A stretch of DNA of 64,000 bases. Origin: Tenacibaculum sp. (lineage in GTDB: Bacteria > Bacteroidota > Bacteroidia > Flavobacteriales > Flavobacteriaceae). The position numbers and the translations under genes were made by a program. The notes under the pieces are model-generated. The model saw nothing but the letters and a program-made list of their open reading frames with translations, made no database searches and was not told where the DNA came from. Shown here piece by piece: positions 19,212 to 27,967 of the stretch; within the stretch, counting starts at the first letter, position 1; each line of letters begins with the position of its first letter. The stretch is from positions 124,001 to 188,000 of the forward strand of contig JAKVCX010000010.1 of the NCBI GenBank assembly GCA_022448525.1, read 5' to 3'.

Positions 19212-19871
19212 CAAATAAAATATAAGACCGAATTTTGTGATCTTACTAGCCACATTGACTCCATTTATTTCTGCATTTTTGTATACAGAATTCAATCCAT
19301 AATAAAAGTAAAAATTAAAAGCACCGTAACCAGCAGACAGTTCTATCCCTGTTTGAAATTTGTTATAAATATCTATGTTTGAAAATTCTTTTAATTGCGA
19401 ACTCTCCTCATATGAAAAAGTGTTACTCAAATTATAGCTCAATTTTACCCCTGCATAAACCCTCCAAAAGGCATAAGTAACAGCATCTGAAGTTCTCCAA
19501 CGTAACTGTAAAGGAATTTCAAGATTATGCATTTTTAACTTGTTAGAAGCAATATTATCAGCAATCTGAATTGTATTGGAATTGACAACCTGTAAGTCAT
19601 GATTATATGAACTATACCCATAACCTAATCCAACTCCTCCAGCAAATCTACCATTCTTTGAAAAAGGTATATCCTTAATGTAACCAAAAGATAAACTATA
19701 AGAGAATCCTGTATCTTCAGCCGTATCAGGTTGATTACGCATCAAATCATAAGAAATTGACATATATAGTTGATCCTCCCAATACTTGTCTCCAATTCTT
19801 AAAGAATCAGTTTGAGATAAGACATTAATACTAAAGAAAACAATAAAAAGTGATAATAATTTTTTTAACAT
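19206..19871 (-). CDS. PorT-like outer-membrane beta-barrel protein
   Basis: A 221-residue exported protein with a signal peptide (MLKKLLSLFIVFFSINVLSQ). The rest is built of short alternating strands rich in Gly, Tyr and Phe (FAGGVGLGYGYSSYNHD, LELSAGYGAFNFYFYYGL) and ends in a hydrophobic strand, typical of small eight-stranded barrels of the PorT/OMP_b-brl family. It follows the ExbB/ExbD genes on the same strand, but a terminator lies between, so it may be read separately. The function is unassigned; T9SS assembly (as for true PorT) cannot be claimed. Confidence 0.7.
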   Translation of the reverse strand: MLKKLLSLFIVFFSINVLSQTDSLRIGDKYWEDQLYMSISYDLMRNQPDTAEDTGFSYSLSFGYIKDIPFSKNGRFAGGVGLGYGYSSYNHDLQVVNSNTIQIADNIASNKLKMHNLEIPLQLRWRTSDAVTYAFWRVYAGVKLSYNLSNTFSYEESSQLKEFSNIDIYNKFQTGIELSAGYGAFNFYFYYGLNSVYKNAEINGVNVASKITKFGLIFYLL

Positions 19872-19888
19872 AAAACTAGTCTAAAAGA

Positions 19889-19918
19889 AAAAAGAGCAAT
19901 TAAATAATTGCTCTTTTT
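19889..19918. terminator. Terminator between exbD and the PorT-like gene
   Basis: A perfect 13-bp stem (AAAAAGAGCAATT / AATTGCTCTTTTT) with a 4-base loop, downstream of the exbD stop on the minus strand. Confidence 0.85.
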
Positions 19919-19942
19919 CTATATAATAAATCAAAATGAAAT

Positions 19943-20416
19943 TTATTCACTAATAGTACTTCCCTTGTGAGTAGACAAACTTAATTTAAGAGCATTTACA
20001 TCTCTTAATCTTTGTCTAATATCTGTCAAAGTACCTACACTCATTTGCTTATCCGCCTTTATAGAAGTAGTCATTCTTGGATGATTTTCTTCTGGAACGT
20101 CCAATCTTGCATTTAAAATAAATGCTGGAATATCATCTGGCGTTGCAATCTTATCGTTTAATTGGATACTGTTATACTTATTACCATACTTATCTACCTC
20201 TTTTGCTTGACCAACGTAAATAGTAGTAACTAAACTCTTTTGTTCTAGTTTCTTTACTTCAGTTGCACTTGGTAACTGTGGACTAGTAATTTGTAAATCT
20301 GTTTCTCTCATCACGGTAGTTACCATGAAAAAGAAAAGTAACATAAAAACAATATCAGGTAAAGAGGCCGTCGAAATCGCCGGTGTCCCTTTTTTCTTTT
20401 TTCCAAATTTTGCCAT
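19943..20416 (-). CDS. exbD: ExbD/TolR-family biopolymer transport protein (second copy)
   Basis: A 157-residue proton-motive-force transducer that works with ExbB. It has a basic N-terminus (MAKFGKKKKGTPAIS), one transmembrane helix at about residues 22-42 containing the essential aspartate (LPDIVFMLLFFFMVTT), and a periplasmic domain. Last of the exbB-orf-exbD-exbD run, 22 bases after the other exbD. Energises TonB-dependent receptors or, in this phylum, possibly other envelope machines. Confidence 0.92.
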   Translation of the reverse strand: MAKFGKKKKGTPAISTASLPDIVFMLLFFFMVTTVMRETDLQITSPQLPSATEVKKLEQKSLVTTIYVGQAKEVDKYGNKYNSIQLNDKIATPDDIPAFILNARLDVPEENHPRMTTSIKADKQMSVGTLTDIRQRLRDVNALKLSLSTHKGSTISE

Positions 20417-20438
20417 ATCTAATTGTTTTTATAAATAA

Positions 20439-21071
20439 TTATTCAGTATCTGTTGGATCTAAATCTGTAATGATTTGAGGATAAGAATTCTTAATCAACT
20501 TAACCTGAGCTTCAAGATTCTCATCTTTATTTCCACTCTTTTTGTAAGCCTCTTCAATCTCATTAAACGATCTCTTAAACTTCTTAAGAGCTAATTCATT
20601 TCTCAATTCAGTGTAAGCTGTTCTTAACTCGTTTTGAATATTTACATAAACCTCGTAGTCAGAAGCTCTATCACTTTCAATTGAAATGATCGCTTTATTT
20701 GGGTGATCTGATGAGTCAGGATTTCTGTCTCCTGAACAGTAATCACATTCTTTACCCTTCTCTTCTCCTGGCATTGGATTTCCAACACCACCACCATTAT
20801 CGATGAATTTCTTAGCAGCCTCTTTTAGGTCTTTTAACTCCATAACATCTCCATCTACAAATAGATCATTATTTCTGTTAATACTAATTTCAAAGATATT
20901 TCTTTCTTTAATTTTTGGTGGATCGTAATTCGCTGGCGGTTTCTCCGGTAATTTCATCGAAATACCTGAGTCAACATCCATTGTTGTCGTTACAAGGAAA
21001 AAGATAAGTAGCAAGAAGGCGATATCTGCCATCGAACCTGCATTAATTTCTGGGTTTTCTCTTCTTGCCAT
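20439..21071 (-). CDS. exbD: ExbD/TolR-family biopolymer transport protein (first copy)
   Basis: A 210-residue ExbD homologue. The single transmembrane helix carries the essential aspartate (MADIAFLLLIFFLVTTT). The periplasmic part is about 50 residues longer than in the second copy because of an insert around residues 105-125 that contains a CDYC pair, and a C-terminal charged extension. Tandem exbD genes of unequal length are usual in Flavobacteriia. It starts 6 bases after the small membrane protein gene. Confidence 0.92.
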   Translation of the reverse strand: MARRENPEINAGSMADIAFLLLIFFLVTTTMDVDSGISMKLPEKPPANYDPPKIKERNIFEISINRNNDLFVDGDVMELKDLKEAAKKFIDNGGGVGNPMPGEEKGKECDYCSGDRNPDSSDHPNKAIISIESDRASDYEVYVNIQNELRTAYTELRNELALKKFKRSFNEIEEAYKKSGNKDENLEAQVKLIKNSYPQIITDLDPTDTE

Positions 21072-21077
21072 GATAAA

Positions 21078-21515
21078 TTATTTAATTAATCCTTTTAATA
21101 AATCGAATACGAAGAATGCTCCAGCTATCACTAACAAGAATAAACTTCCCCAAATACCAGTACTAGTTAATTTTGAAACTGAACTATCAGCAGCTGCAAT
21201 AATTTCTTTGTTAGCGTTAATTACTTGATTTGCGTCTGCAATCAAATATGAAACTAAAATTACTACACCTAAACTAGCAACTCCTAATATTGCTCTCTTT
21301 AAAGCAGCAGGATTTTTCAAAAACCCTAATAATGAAGCAACAACCGCTACAACAACCGAAGCAACTAATAAAATAATTGCGAAAGTAACCATCGGCGAAG
21401 AAGCATTATCTACTGCTACAACATCTTCTGCATCTACAGCCATAATGTTTGCATATAGACCTAAGCCTACAACTCCCATAATAGCGATAAATATTGTTAA
21501 AATTTTATTATTCAT
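21078..21515 (-). CDS. Small membrane protein between exbB and exbD
   Basis: A 145-residue protein with about four hydrophobic segments (near residues 5-25, 42-66, 75-92 and 115-138). It has no recognised domain. It sits between exbB and the first exbD with only 6-8 base gaps, so it is surely in the same operon and is a candidate accessory subunit of the energising complex. The position is characteristic of the phylum; the role is unknown. Confidence 0.75.
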   Translation of the reverse strand: MNNKILTIFIAIMGVVGLGLYANIMAVDAEDVVAVDNASSPMVTFAIILLVASVVVAVVASLLGFLKNPAALKRAILGVASLGVVILVSYLIADANQVINANKEIIAAADSSVSKLTSTGIWGSLFLLVIAGAFFVFDLLKGLIK

Positions 21516-21523
21516 GCTAGATA

Positions 21524-22237
21524 TTATTTTTTATACTTAGCTAATAAATCGATTAAAGAAATAGATGCATCTTCCATGTTGTTTACGATACTATCTACTT
21601 TTGATACGATATAGTTATAGAAAATCTGTAAGATAATCGCTACAACTAAACCGAATACTGTTGTTAAAAGTGCAATTTTAATACCTCCTGCTACTACTGC
21701 TGGTGAGATATCATTTTGAACTTGGATTTTATCGAATGCCTCAATCATACCGATTACAGTACCCATGAATCCTAACATCGGTGCAAGAGCGATAAATAAA
21801 GATAACCAAGAAATGTTCTTCTCTAATAATCCCATTTGAACTCCTCCATATCCAACTACTGCTTTTTCAGCTGCATCTAATCCTTCATCAGCTCTTTCTA
21901 ATCCTTGGAAGAAAATAGAAGCTACAGGTCCTTTAGTATTTCTACAAACTTCTTTAGCTGCTTCAACACCACCAGAACTTAATGCGTCATCAACACTAGC
22001 AATTAATTTCTTAGTGTTAGTTGTTGCCATGTTTAAGTAGATAATTCTTTCGATTGCAATAGCTAAACCTAAGATTAAGGCAACTAATACAATACCCATA
22101 AACGTTGGATCTCCTTCAATAAAACGTTGCTTTAACTCTTGGTGAAAAGTTTTTTCCGCGTCTTGTGCAAAAGTTGATTGAATAGCCCCAAAGAACATAA
22201 ATCCTGTAAGAGTTAGGACATTTACTGCTTTTTTCAT
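21524..22237 (-). CDS. exbB: ExbB/TolQ/MotA-family proton channel
   Basis: A 237-residue proton channel subunit. After a cleavable signal-like helix (MKKAVNVLTLTGFMFFGAIQ, ending near FAQDAEK) come the three family helices: about residues 45-68, 138-165 (LSLFIALAPMLGFMGTVIGMI, the signature segment) and 185-210. It heads the four-gene operon exbB-orf-exbD-exbD. A signal peptide before the first helix is common in Bacteroidota homologues. It energises outer-membrane transport through TonB. The 227 bases upstream hold no gene. Confidence 0.94.
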   Translation of the reverse strand: MKKAVNVLTLTGFMFFGAIQSTFAQDAEKTFHQELKQRFIEGDPTFMGIVLVALILGLAIAIERIIYLNMATTNTKKLIASVDDALSSGGVEAAKEVCRNTKGPVASIFFQGLERADEGLDAAEKAVVGYGGVQMGLLEKNISWLSLFIALAPMLGFMGTVIGMIEAFDKIQVQNDISPAVVAGGIKIALLTTVFGLVVAIILQIFYNYIVSKVDSIVNNMEDASISLIDLLAKYKK

Positions 22238-22464
22238 TTTGTTATAATTAATTTAAAAATAGTTAACGTGTTAAAAATACAAATTTTTATATTGCTAACC
22301 AGCCTGATTACTAGTGAACTACTGTAAATTATCGGCTTCACTCGTGTAACCCCGCCAGTTTTCAGAGAGCCAAGTAACAAAAAAATGTTGGTACATTAAA
22401 AAAAATTAACGCTAATTGTTAAAAAACTTTTCCTTTTTGTCACTTTAAATTTAAAAATTCTCAA

Positions 22465-23505
22465 TTACAATTGTGAACTTATTTCTCCGCGTAATGATTT
22501 CTCAAAATAATATTTAAAATCTTCCTGTGACAAATTCTCTCCAAGTAGATACATCATTTTTGCTACAGCTGTTTCTGTGGTTATATCTCTACCATTAATT
22601 ATGCCAATTCGCTTTAAATCGGTACTAGTTTCATATAATCCTAAAATTACACTTCCTCCAGTACACTGAGTAACGTTTACAACTTCTACTCCTTTTTCAA
22701 TAATCTTTTCAAGCAAACTGATAAACCAAGTTTCTGTTAAAGCATTTCCAGAACCATAGGTTTCTAAAATAACCCCTCTTAGGTTATCTATATTAAGGAT
22801 GGCTTCAACCACTTTTTTTGTAATTCCTGGAAATAATTTTAGTATTACGATATCATCAATTAGATTCTTTCTAAAAATCAATTGATCTTCTTTCGCCTCA
22901 TGTCGAAATAACAAATGATGATTGAAGTGAAGATGAACTCCACTTTCAGCTAATGGAGGATAGTTCATCGAAGCAAATGCTTCAAATTGTTCAGCATTTA
23001 TTTTAGTTGTCCTATTGGCGCGGTATAGTTTATACTCAAAATAAAGCCCAACCTCTCTTATAATAGGTTGTTCATTTTCCCTTGCACAAGCAATTTCTAT
23101 GGAAGTAATTAAATTTTCTTTAGCATCAGTTCTTAAATCACCAATTGGTAATTGTGAACCGGTAAAAATTACTGGCTTCTGCAAATTCTCAAACATAAAA
23201 CTAATTGCAGAAGAAGTATACGACATTGTATCTGACCCAGTAAGGACTACGAAACCATCAAAACTATTATAATTCTCTTCAATAATTTCAGCTATTTTCA
23301 CATAATAAGTTGGATTCATATTGGATGAATCAATTGGCGACTCAAAAGAAATAGTTGAAATATTACAATCTAAATGTTGCAATTCAGGGATTTTATCTTG
23401 AATTTGATTAAAATCAAACGCTCTTAAAGCACCTGTTTTATAATCCTTTATCATACCGATCGTTCCACCAGTATAAACTAATAATATGTTAGGTTTGTTT
23501 GCCAT
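22465..23505 (-). CDS. ansA: Type I (cytoplasmic-type) L-asparaginase
   Basis: Hydrolyses asparagine to aspartate and ammonia. The 346-residue product starts at the ATG at 23505 (MANKPNILLVYTGGTIGM); a GTG 18 bases upstream adds little. Catalytic signatures are visible: TGGTIGM with the first nucleophilic Thr, TGSDTMSYTSSAISF with the second Thr-Asp pair, and the Lys in RTDAKENL. There is no signal peptide, so it acts in the cytoplasm. It is divergent from the metallopeptidase gene. Confidence 0.94.
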   Translation of the reverse strand: MANKPNILLVYTGGTIGMIKDYKTGALRAFDFNQIQDKIPELQHLDCNISTISFESPIDSSNMNPTYYVKIAEIIEENYNSFDGFVVLTGSDTMSYTSSAISFMFENLQKPVIFTGSQLPIGDLRTDAKENLITSIEIACARENEQPIIREVGLYFEYKLYRANRTTKINAEQFEAFASMNYPPLAESGVHLHFNHHLLFRHEAKEDQLIFRKNLIDDIVILKLFPGITKKVVEAILNIDNLRGVILETYGSGNALTETWFISLLEKIIEKGVEVVNVTQCTGGSVILGLYETSTDLKRIGIINGRDITTETAVAKMMYLLGENLSQEDFKYYFEKSLRGEISSQL

Positions 23506-23608
23506 TTTGTCAACTTTAACCACTGTTTTTTGAAATGGAATAATTTATGCTGTAAATTTATCAAACTAGAAAACAATACAAATAATTAAAAGTAAAAAAG
23601 AATAAGAT

Positions 23609-24310
23609 ATGGTAATGGATATTGGATATTATATAATAATGGGTATTGTTGCTTTAATAAGCAGTGCCGTGAGTGGTAAATTAAAAAGGAAATTCAAAGA
23701 ATACTCAGGAATTCATTTGAGGAATGGAATGAGTGGTGCTGAAATTGCCGAGAAAATGCTTTCAGATCATGGAATATACGATGTTAAAGTTATTTCAATC
23801 GCAGGAAGGTTAACTGATCACTATAATCCGCAAAACAAAACAGTTAATTTAAGCGAAGGTGTTTTTCATCAGAGAAATGCAGCAGCAGCAGCAGTTGCTG
23901 CTCATGAAGTTGGTCACGCAGTTCAACATGCCCAAGCTTATAAATGGCTTACTATGAGATCACAATTAGTACCTATGGTTTCTATTTCTTCTAAATTTTC
24001 TAACATATTAATTATGGTTGGACTTGTAATGGGACTAACATCTAGCTTAGGGTATTGGGCATTAGCAGCCGGTGCAGCTATGTTTGGAATGGCAACATTA
24101 TTTAGTTTCGTTACTTTACCTGTAGAATATGATGCAAGCAATAGGGCTTTGGCTTGGTTAGAAAATAAACATATGGTAACTCGTGAAGAATTAGCAGCGT
24201 CGAAAGATGCTTTAAAATGGGCTGCTCGAACTTATTTAGTTGCTGCCATAGGTTCTCTTGCGATGTTATTATATTGGGTTATGAGATTAATGGCTGCAAA
24301 CAGAGACTAA
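23609..24310 (+). CDS. YugP-family membrane zinc metallopeptidase
   Basis: A 233-residue member of the putative neutral zinc metallopeptidase family (Zn_peptidase_2). An N-terminal helix (about residues 5-20) is followed by the catalytic region with AAHEVGHAVQHAQ, the HExxH zinc site, at about residues 96-108. Two more hydrophobic helices (about 125-165) and a C-terminal one (about 208-228) anchor it; the usual family motif VEYDASNRALAWL is also present. The physiological substrate is unknown. The start could be the ATG at 23609 or 23615. A long-stem terminator follows. Confidence 0.9.
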   Translation: MVMDIGYYIIMGIVALISSAVSGKLKRKFKEYSGIHLRNGMSGAEIAEKMLSDHGIYDVKVISIAGRLTDHYNPQNKTVNLSEGVFHQRNAAAAAVAAHEVGHAVQHAQAYKWLTMRSQLVPMVSISSKFSNILIMVGLVMGLTSSLGYWALAAGAAMFGMATLFSFVTLPVEYDASNRALAWLENKHMVTREELAASKDALKWAARTYLVAAIGSLAMLLYWVMRLMAANRD

Positions 24311-24333
24311 TAAATTTTATTACAGATATTATA

Positions 24334-24373
24334 AATAACAAAGGCTTTCAATTATTTGAAAGCCTTTGTTATT
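24334..24373 (+). terminator. Long-stem terminator after the metallopeptidase gene
   Basis: A perfect 17-bp stem (AATAACAAAGGCTTTCA with its complement) and 6-base loop. The hairpin can act in either direction. Confidence 0.85.
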
Positions 24374-24411
24374 TACAGAAGTTTCTTTCGTCTAAGTTAG
24401 AAATTAAAATC

Positions 24412-24918
24412 ATGAAAAAAGTTATTTTCTCCCTTTTCTTCCTATCGTTATTTATTAGTAATGGAAATAGTCAAAAAATGACTCCATCAAAACTTGGAAC
24501 TATGCTTGAAAAAATAAGTGATAGTATTGTAAGTCAGAAAACACAATGGCGATTTATCATAAAAAATGTTCCTTTTATTACGATTGCTGACTCTACACAT
24601 AATCGAATGAGAATTATGTCACCTATAGTTGAAAGTGACAAACTTTCTGAGGAACTTAAGACCGCTTCACTTATGGCAAACTTTCATACTGCTTTAGATG
24701 TTAAATATGCTATTTCAGATAATGTACTTTGGTCAGTTTTTATTCACCCTTTAAAGGAATTAACGGAGGATCAAGTACTTGATGCAGTAAGTCAAGTTTA
24801 TTATGCAAAAGTAAATTTTGGAACTACTTTCTCTAGTACTTCATTGGTGTTTCCTGGAAAGAAACCAGAAAAAAAATCTGAAAAACCAAAAATTAAACGA
24901 CTGACAGAAAAGATATAG
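24412..24918 (+). CDS. Secreted protein of unknown function
   Basis: A 168-residue hypothetical protein. I place the start at the ATG at 24412 because it gives a clean signal peptide (MKKVIFSLFFLSLFISNGNSQ); an upstream in-frame start would read through the terminator hairpin. The mature part is mixed alpha/beta with MRIMSPIVESDKLS and LWSVFIHPLKELTEDQVLDAV, and a very basic tail (PGKKPEKKSEKPKIKRLTEKI). No known domain is recognised. It stands alone between a terminator and the TonB-dependent receptor operon. Confidence 0.7.
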   Translation: MKKVIFSLFFLSLFISNGNSQKMTPSKLGTMLEKISDSIVSQKTQWRFIIKNVPFITIADSTHNRMRIMSPIVESDKLSEELKTASLMANFHTALDVKYAISDNVLWSVFIHPLKELTEDQVLDAVSQVYYAKVNFGTTFSSTSLVFPGKKPEKKSEKPKIKRLTEKI

Positions 24919-24991
24919 GATTGAAATCCTAATTCGACCGAAATTTAACCCACTTTACCGATTTTCAATTTTTAAAAGCTTGTAACAACTA

Positions 24992-24999
24992 TAGTTTTG
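24992..24999 (+). promoter_or_regulatory. -7 element TAGTTTTG upstream of the TonB-dependent receptor operon
   Basis: TAGTTTTG fits TAnnTTTG and ends 27 bases before the receptor start codon. No -33 TTTG at a proper distance was found. Confidence 0.4.
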
Positions 25000-25026
25000 A
25001 CATGTCTTTAGAAAAATGAAAATCAA

Positions 25027-27399
25027 ATGAAAACAACATTAAAAAAGTCACTTATATTAATTTTAGCAAGCCTATCTTTTACTTCGATACTTGCGCAACA
25101 TTCAATAAATGGGAAAATTGCTGACAATCAAAAATTACCATTGCCTTTTGCCAATGTAATTTTAATCAGTGAGAAAGAAAACATTACACCAAAAGGAGTT
25201 GTCTCAGACGACAACGGAAATTATAGTTTCGAAAATATTCCTGAAGGTAACTATACTATAGAAGTTTCAATGTTAGGTTTTAAAACAAAGACTTCAGAAA
25301 AATTCAACCTAACCTCAAACAAGACATTCAACTTTACATTAAAAGAAGAAAACGAATCTTTAGACGAAGTTGTTGTAAAAAGCAAACGACCTGTTATTCG
25401 TCAAACTGCAGAGAAGTTAGTAGTTGACCTTGAAAACTCAGAGATGTTAAACAACAGTTTAGAAGATGTAGTAAAAAGGGTGCCTGGTATAATCGTAACA
25501 AATAACGGAATTAACTTCGCTGGTCGATCTGATGTTAGAATACTTATTAATGGTAAAACAACAGATTATATGGATATGGATACTCTTTTACAAGATCTTC
25601 CTGCCGATAATATTGCTAAAGTAGAATTAATTGAACAACCGGGAGCTGAATTCGATGCGGAAGGATCGGGACCAATTATCAACATAATTCTAAAAAAGAA
25701 TGTACGATTAGGAACCCATGGTAATGTTGGATTATGGCTTGGTGAAGATGAAGGTTTTGAATATGGAACAAGTGCTTCTATAGCTAGTTATAAAAACAAA
25801 TTAAACTGGCAATTAAACACAGGATATTCGGCACCAACTTGGAGAAACGATTTATTCATAACACGTACCGTTGGAGATACATTTTATGATCAAGCAACTA
25901 TCGAACCTTTTGACCCAAAAAGAATCTGGGTAGGTGGAAATCTTGATTATTATATAAATGATAAAAACTCAATTGGATTTGGAACTCGTTTCAACAATAC
26001 AATGTCCGACAGAATTTCAAGAAGCAATACAGATATCACGTCGCCTTCTTCTTTGGAAAGGTTTGTTACTGAAAATACTTTTGACAGAGATCGAAACACT
26101 TTTAGTATTAATCCTTATTACGAATACAAATCTGAAACGGATCGATTATTTATAGATTTCAATTATGTAGATTATAAAAACGAAAATACTAATGATATTT
26201 ATGCTGTAAATGGTAACACAATTCCTTTTACAAACCAGCGTTTTCTTCAAAATGGGAAATACAACATTAACACTTATAAAGTTGATTACACAAAAACTTT
26301 CTCAGATGAATTTAAGTTAAGTTTCGGAACTAAATATTCAGATGTTGACACTGATAGTGACTTACAGTTATTCACGGAAAATTCTTCTGGTGGTTTTGAT
26401 TTTCAACCAGACAATAGCAACCGTTTTTTAATCGATGAAAACATCTTCGCACTTTACACTAAGGTTAATGCTACTATTGGAGATTGGTCACTTTCTGGAG
26501 GGGTTCGTTACGAAAACAGTGATACGAAAGGAACTTCAACAAACACAAATGAAACCAGAACAAGAAACATTTCTCAATTATTCCCAAGTGCATCGGTTAG
26601 CAGAAAACTTACTGAGTCATTGGGTGTAAATATTGCATACAGTTATAGAATTAGAAGACCTAACTATAACAGTCTAAATTCTTTTGTTACGGTTTATGAT
26701 CCTTTAACTTCTGAGGTAGGAAACCCAAACTTGAAACCTGCTTTCACTAATAATTTTCAATTCAATCTAACATTTGACAGTCAACCTTTTTTTACAGTTT
26801 CCTACAGTGAAACTAAAGACAACTTATTCTTGTTTATTTCGCAAGATGATGCCACAGCTCAAATTTCAAGAACTACAATTAACTTAGAAGATAGACAAAA
26901 CTGGAACTTCCGTTTATTTGCACCGTTAAACTTTGTAGAAGGATTAGACGGATTTACAGGTGTTATTGTTGATTATAACAAATTTGCATCCACAGAGTTA
27001 GATCCTAATTTATTATTAACTAAGTGGAACTACGGATTATACACACAAGCTAGCTATAAACTTCCTTGGGATGTAAAAGCAGAAATGTCTAGTTATTTCG
27101 GATCTGGAGCGTTAGAAGGACAAATTGATGTAGGCTGGGTTGGAAACTTAAGTTTTTCTTTCGGAAAAAAGTTCATGAACGACAGATTAAAAGTAAACTT
27201 AGGAATCAATAAAGTTTTAGACCGTGGTTTTGTGGGACGTGTAAACTACGACAACATCAACGCGAATATTGAAAGTAACGGATCGAGGCAAAACGTACAA
27301 CTTCGATTCACTTATAATTTCGGTTCTAAATTTGGGAAAAAGAAATCTAAAAGCAACTCTTCAAGAGATGAAGAAAATAGAATCGACAGCAATGACTAA
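25027..27399 (+). CDS. TonB-dependent receptor, outer-membrane beta-barrel family
   Basis: A 790-residue outer-membrane receptor. A signal peptide (MKTTLKKSLILILASLSFTSILAQ) leads into a carboxypeptidase-regulatory-like domain (about 27-110; LPLPFANVILI, GNYSFENIPEGNYTIEVS), a plug domain (about 120-225; VVKRVPGIIVTNNGINFAGR, IEQPGAEFDAEGSG) and a large C-terminal barrel. It lacks a SusD partner, so it belongs to the SusD-independent OMP_b-brl_3 group, and the ligand is unknown. The last 8 bases overlap the next gene, and a LytS/LytTR pair completes the operon, which suggests an envelope or nutrient response. Confidence 0.92.
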   Translation: MKTTLKKSLILILASLSFTSILAQHSINGKIADNQKLPLPFANVILISEKENITPKGVVSDDNGNYSFENIPEGNYTIEVSMLGFKTKTSEKFNLTSNKTFNFTLKEENESLDEVVVKSKRPVIRQTAEKLVVDLENSEMLNNSLEDVVKRVPGIIVTNNGINFAGRSDVRILINGKTTDYMDMDTLLQDLPADNIAKVELIEQPGAEFDAEGSGPIINIILKKNVRLGTHGNVGLWLGEDEGFEYGTSASIASYKNKLNWQLNTGYSAPTWRNDLFITRTVGDTFYDQATIEPFDPKRIWVGGNLDYYINDKNSIGFGTRFNNTMSDRISRSNTDITSPSSLERFVTENTFDRDRNTFSINPYYEYKSETDRLFIDFNYVDYKNENTNDIYAVNGNTIPFTNQRFLQNGKYNINTYKVDYTKTFSDEFKLSFGTKYSDVDTDSDLQLFTENSSGGFDFQPDNSNRFLIDENIFALYTKVNATIGDWSLSGGVRYENSDTKGTSTNTNETRTRNISQLFPSASVSRKLTESLGVNIAYSYRIRRPNYNSLNSFVTVYDPLTSEVGNPNLKPAFTNNFQFNLTFDSQPFFTVSYSETKDNLFLFISQDDATAQISRTTINLEDRQNWNFRLFAPLNFVEGLDGFTGVIVDYNKFASTELDPNLLLTKWNYGLYTQASYKLPWDVKAEMSSYFGSGALEGQIDVGWVGNLSFSFGKKFMNDRLKVNLGINKVLDRGFVGRVNYDNINANIESNGSRQNVQLRFTYNFGSKFGKKKSKSNSSRDEENRIDSND

Positions 27400-27967
27400 T
27401 AATTTAATAAACTATAAACCTCTTTTTGTTCTAGGCTTACTCTTTGAAAGCCTAGGGCAAATTTTACTAGCCCAAGGAAATGGTTTTGTATATTCCTTAC
27501 AACCCATAGATTTTGCCCATTGGAGCTTACTTTTAGGAGTTGCTTTTTTAATACCTCAGCTTGGTCAATTTCCTAAATCGGTTTTCACATTTATTGGAGC
27601 TCCAATTCTTCTAATTGGAATTGTATCCATTATCGGTATGTGTATATTAGATTTTATTTGGTGGAGCCAAACTACACAAGAAATAAGAAATGAATTTGCA
27701 GGACACTTATCCCAATTTCCTTCAATTTGGAAACCTTTTATCACAACAGGTCCGGGATTTACGAACATTGGTTTACTTATTCTATCATTAAACTATTTCA
27801 AAACTGAAAAAGTTGGAGTTGGACTAATAATAATTGCTACCTTGTTGATCTATTTCGGGAGTTTTATACCATCTAGACTAATTTATGTGTATTTAATTTC
27901 AGCAATAGGTTATGCAATTATATTGTTTAAAAAACCAATTGATGAACACCAAAATCAACAAATCTGA
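27392..27967 (+). CDS. Polytopic membrane protein in the receptor/LytTR operon
   Basis: A 191-residue hydrophobic protein with about six transmembrane segments. The start is the ATG at 27392, which overlaps the receptor stop (ATGACTAA), a standard coupling arrangement; a longer in-frame reading upstream is only the shadow of the receptor gene. It overlaps the kinase gene by 26 bases. No domain is recognised. Its position between a receptor and a LytS-type kinase suggests it takes part in the same response. Confidence 0.75.
   Translation: MTNNLINYKPLFVLGLLFESLGQILLAQGNGFVYSLQPIDFAHWSLLLGVAFLIPQLGQFPKSVFTFIGAPILLIGIVSIIGMCILDFIWWSQTTQEIRNEFAGHLSQFPSIWKPFITTGPGFTNIGLLILSLNYFKTEKVGVGLIIIATLLIYFGSFIPSRLIYVYLISAIGYAIILFKKPIDEHQNQQI

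Noticed and set aside
19206..19871. Assignment as the true T9SS component PorT
   Set aside because: The barrel layout fits but no specific PorT feature or T9SS gene neighbour supports it.
22238..22464. A small RNA or gene upstream of exbB
   Set aside because: Only A/T-rich sequence and weak inverted repeats are seen; no tRNA-like fold or open frame was convincing.
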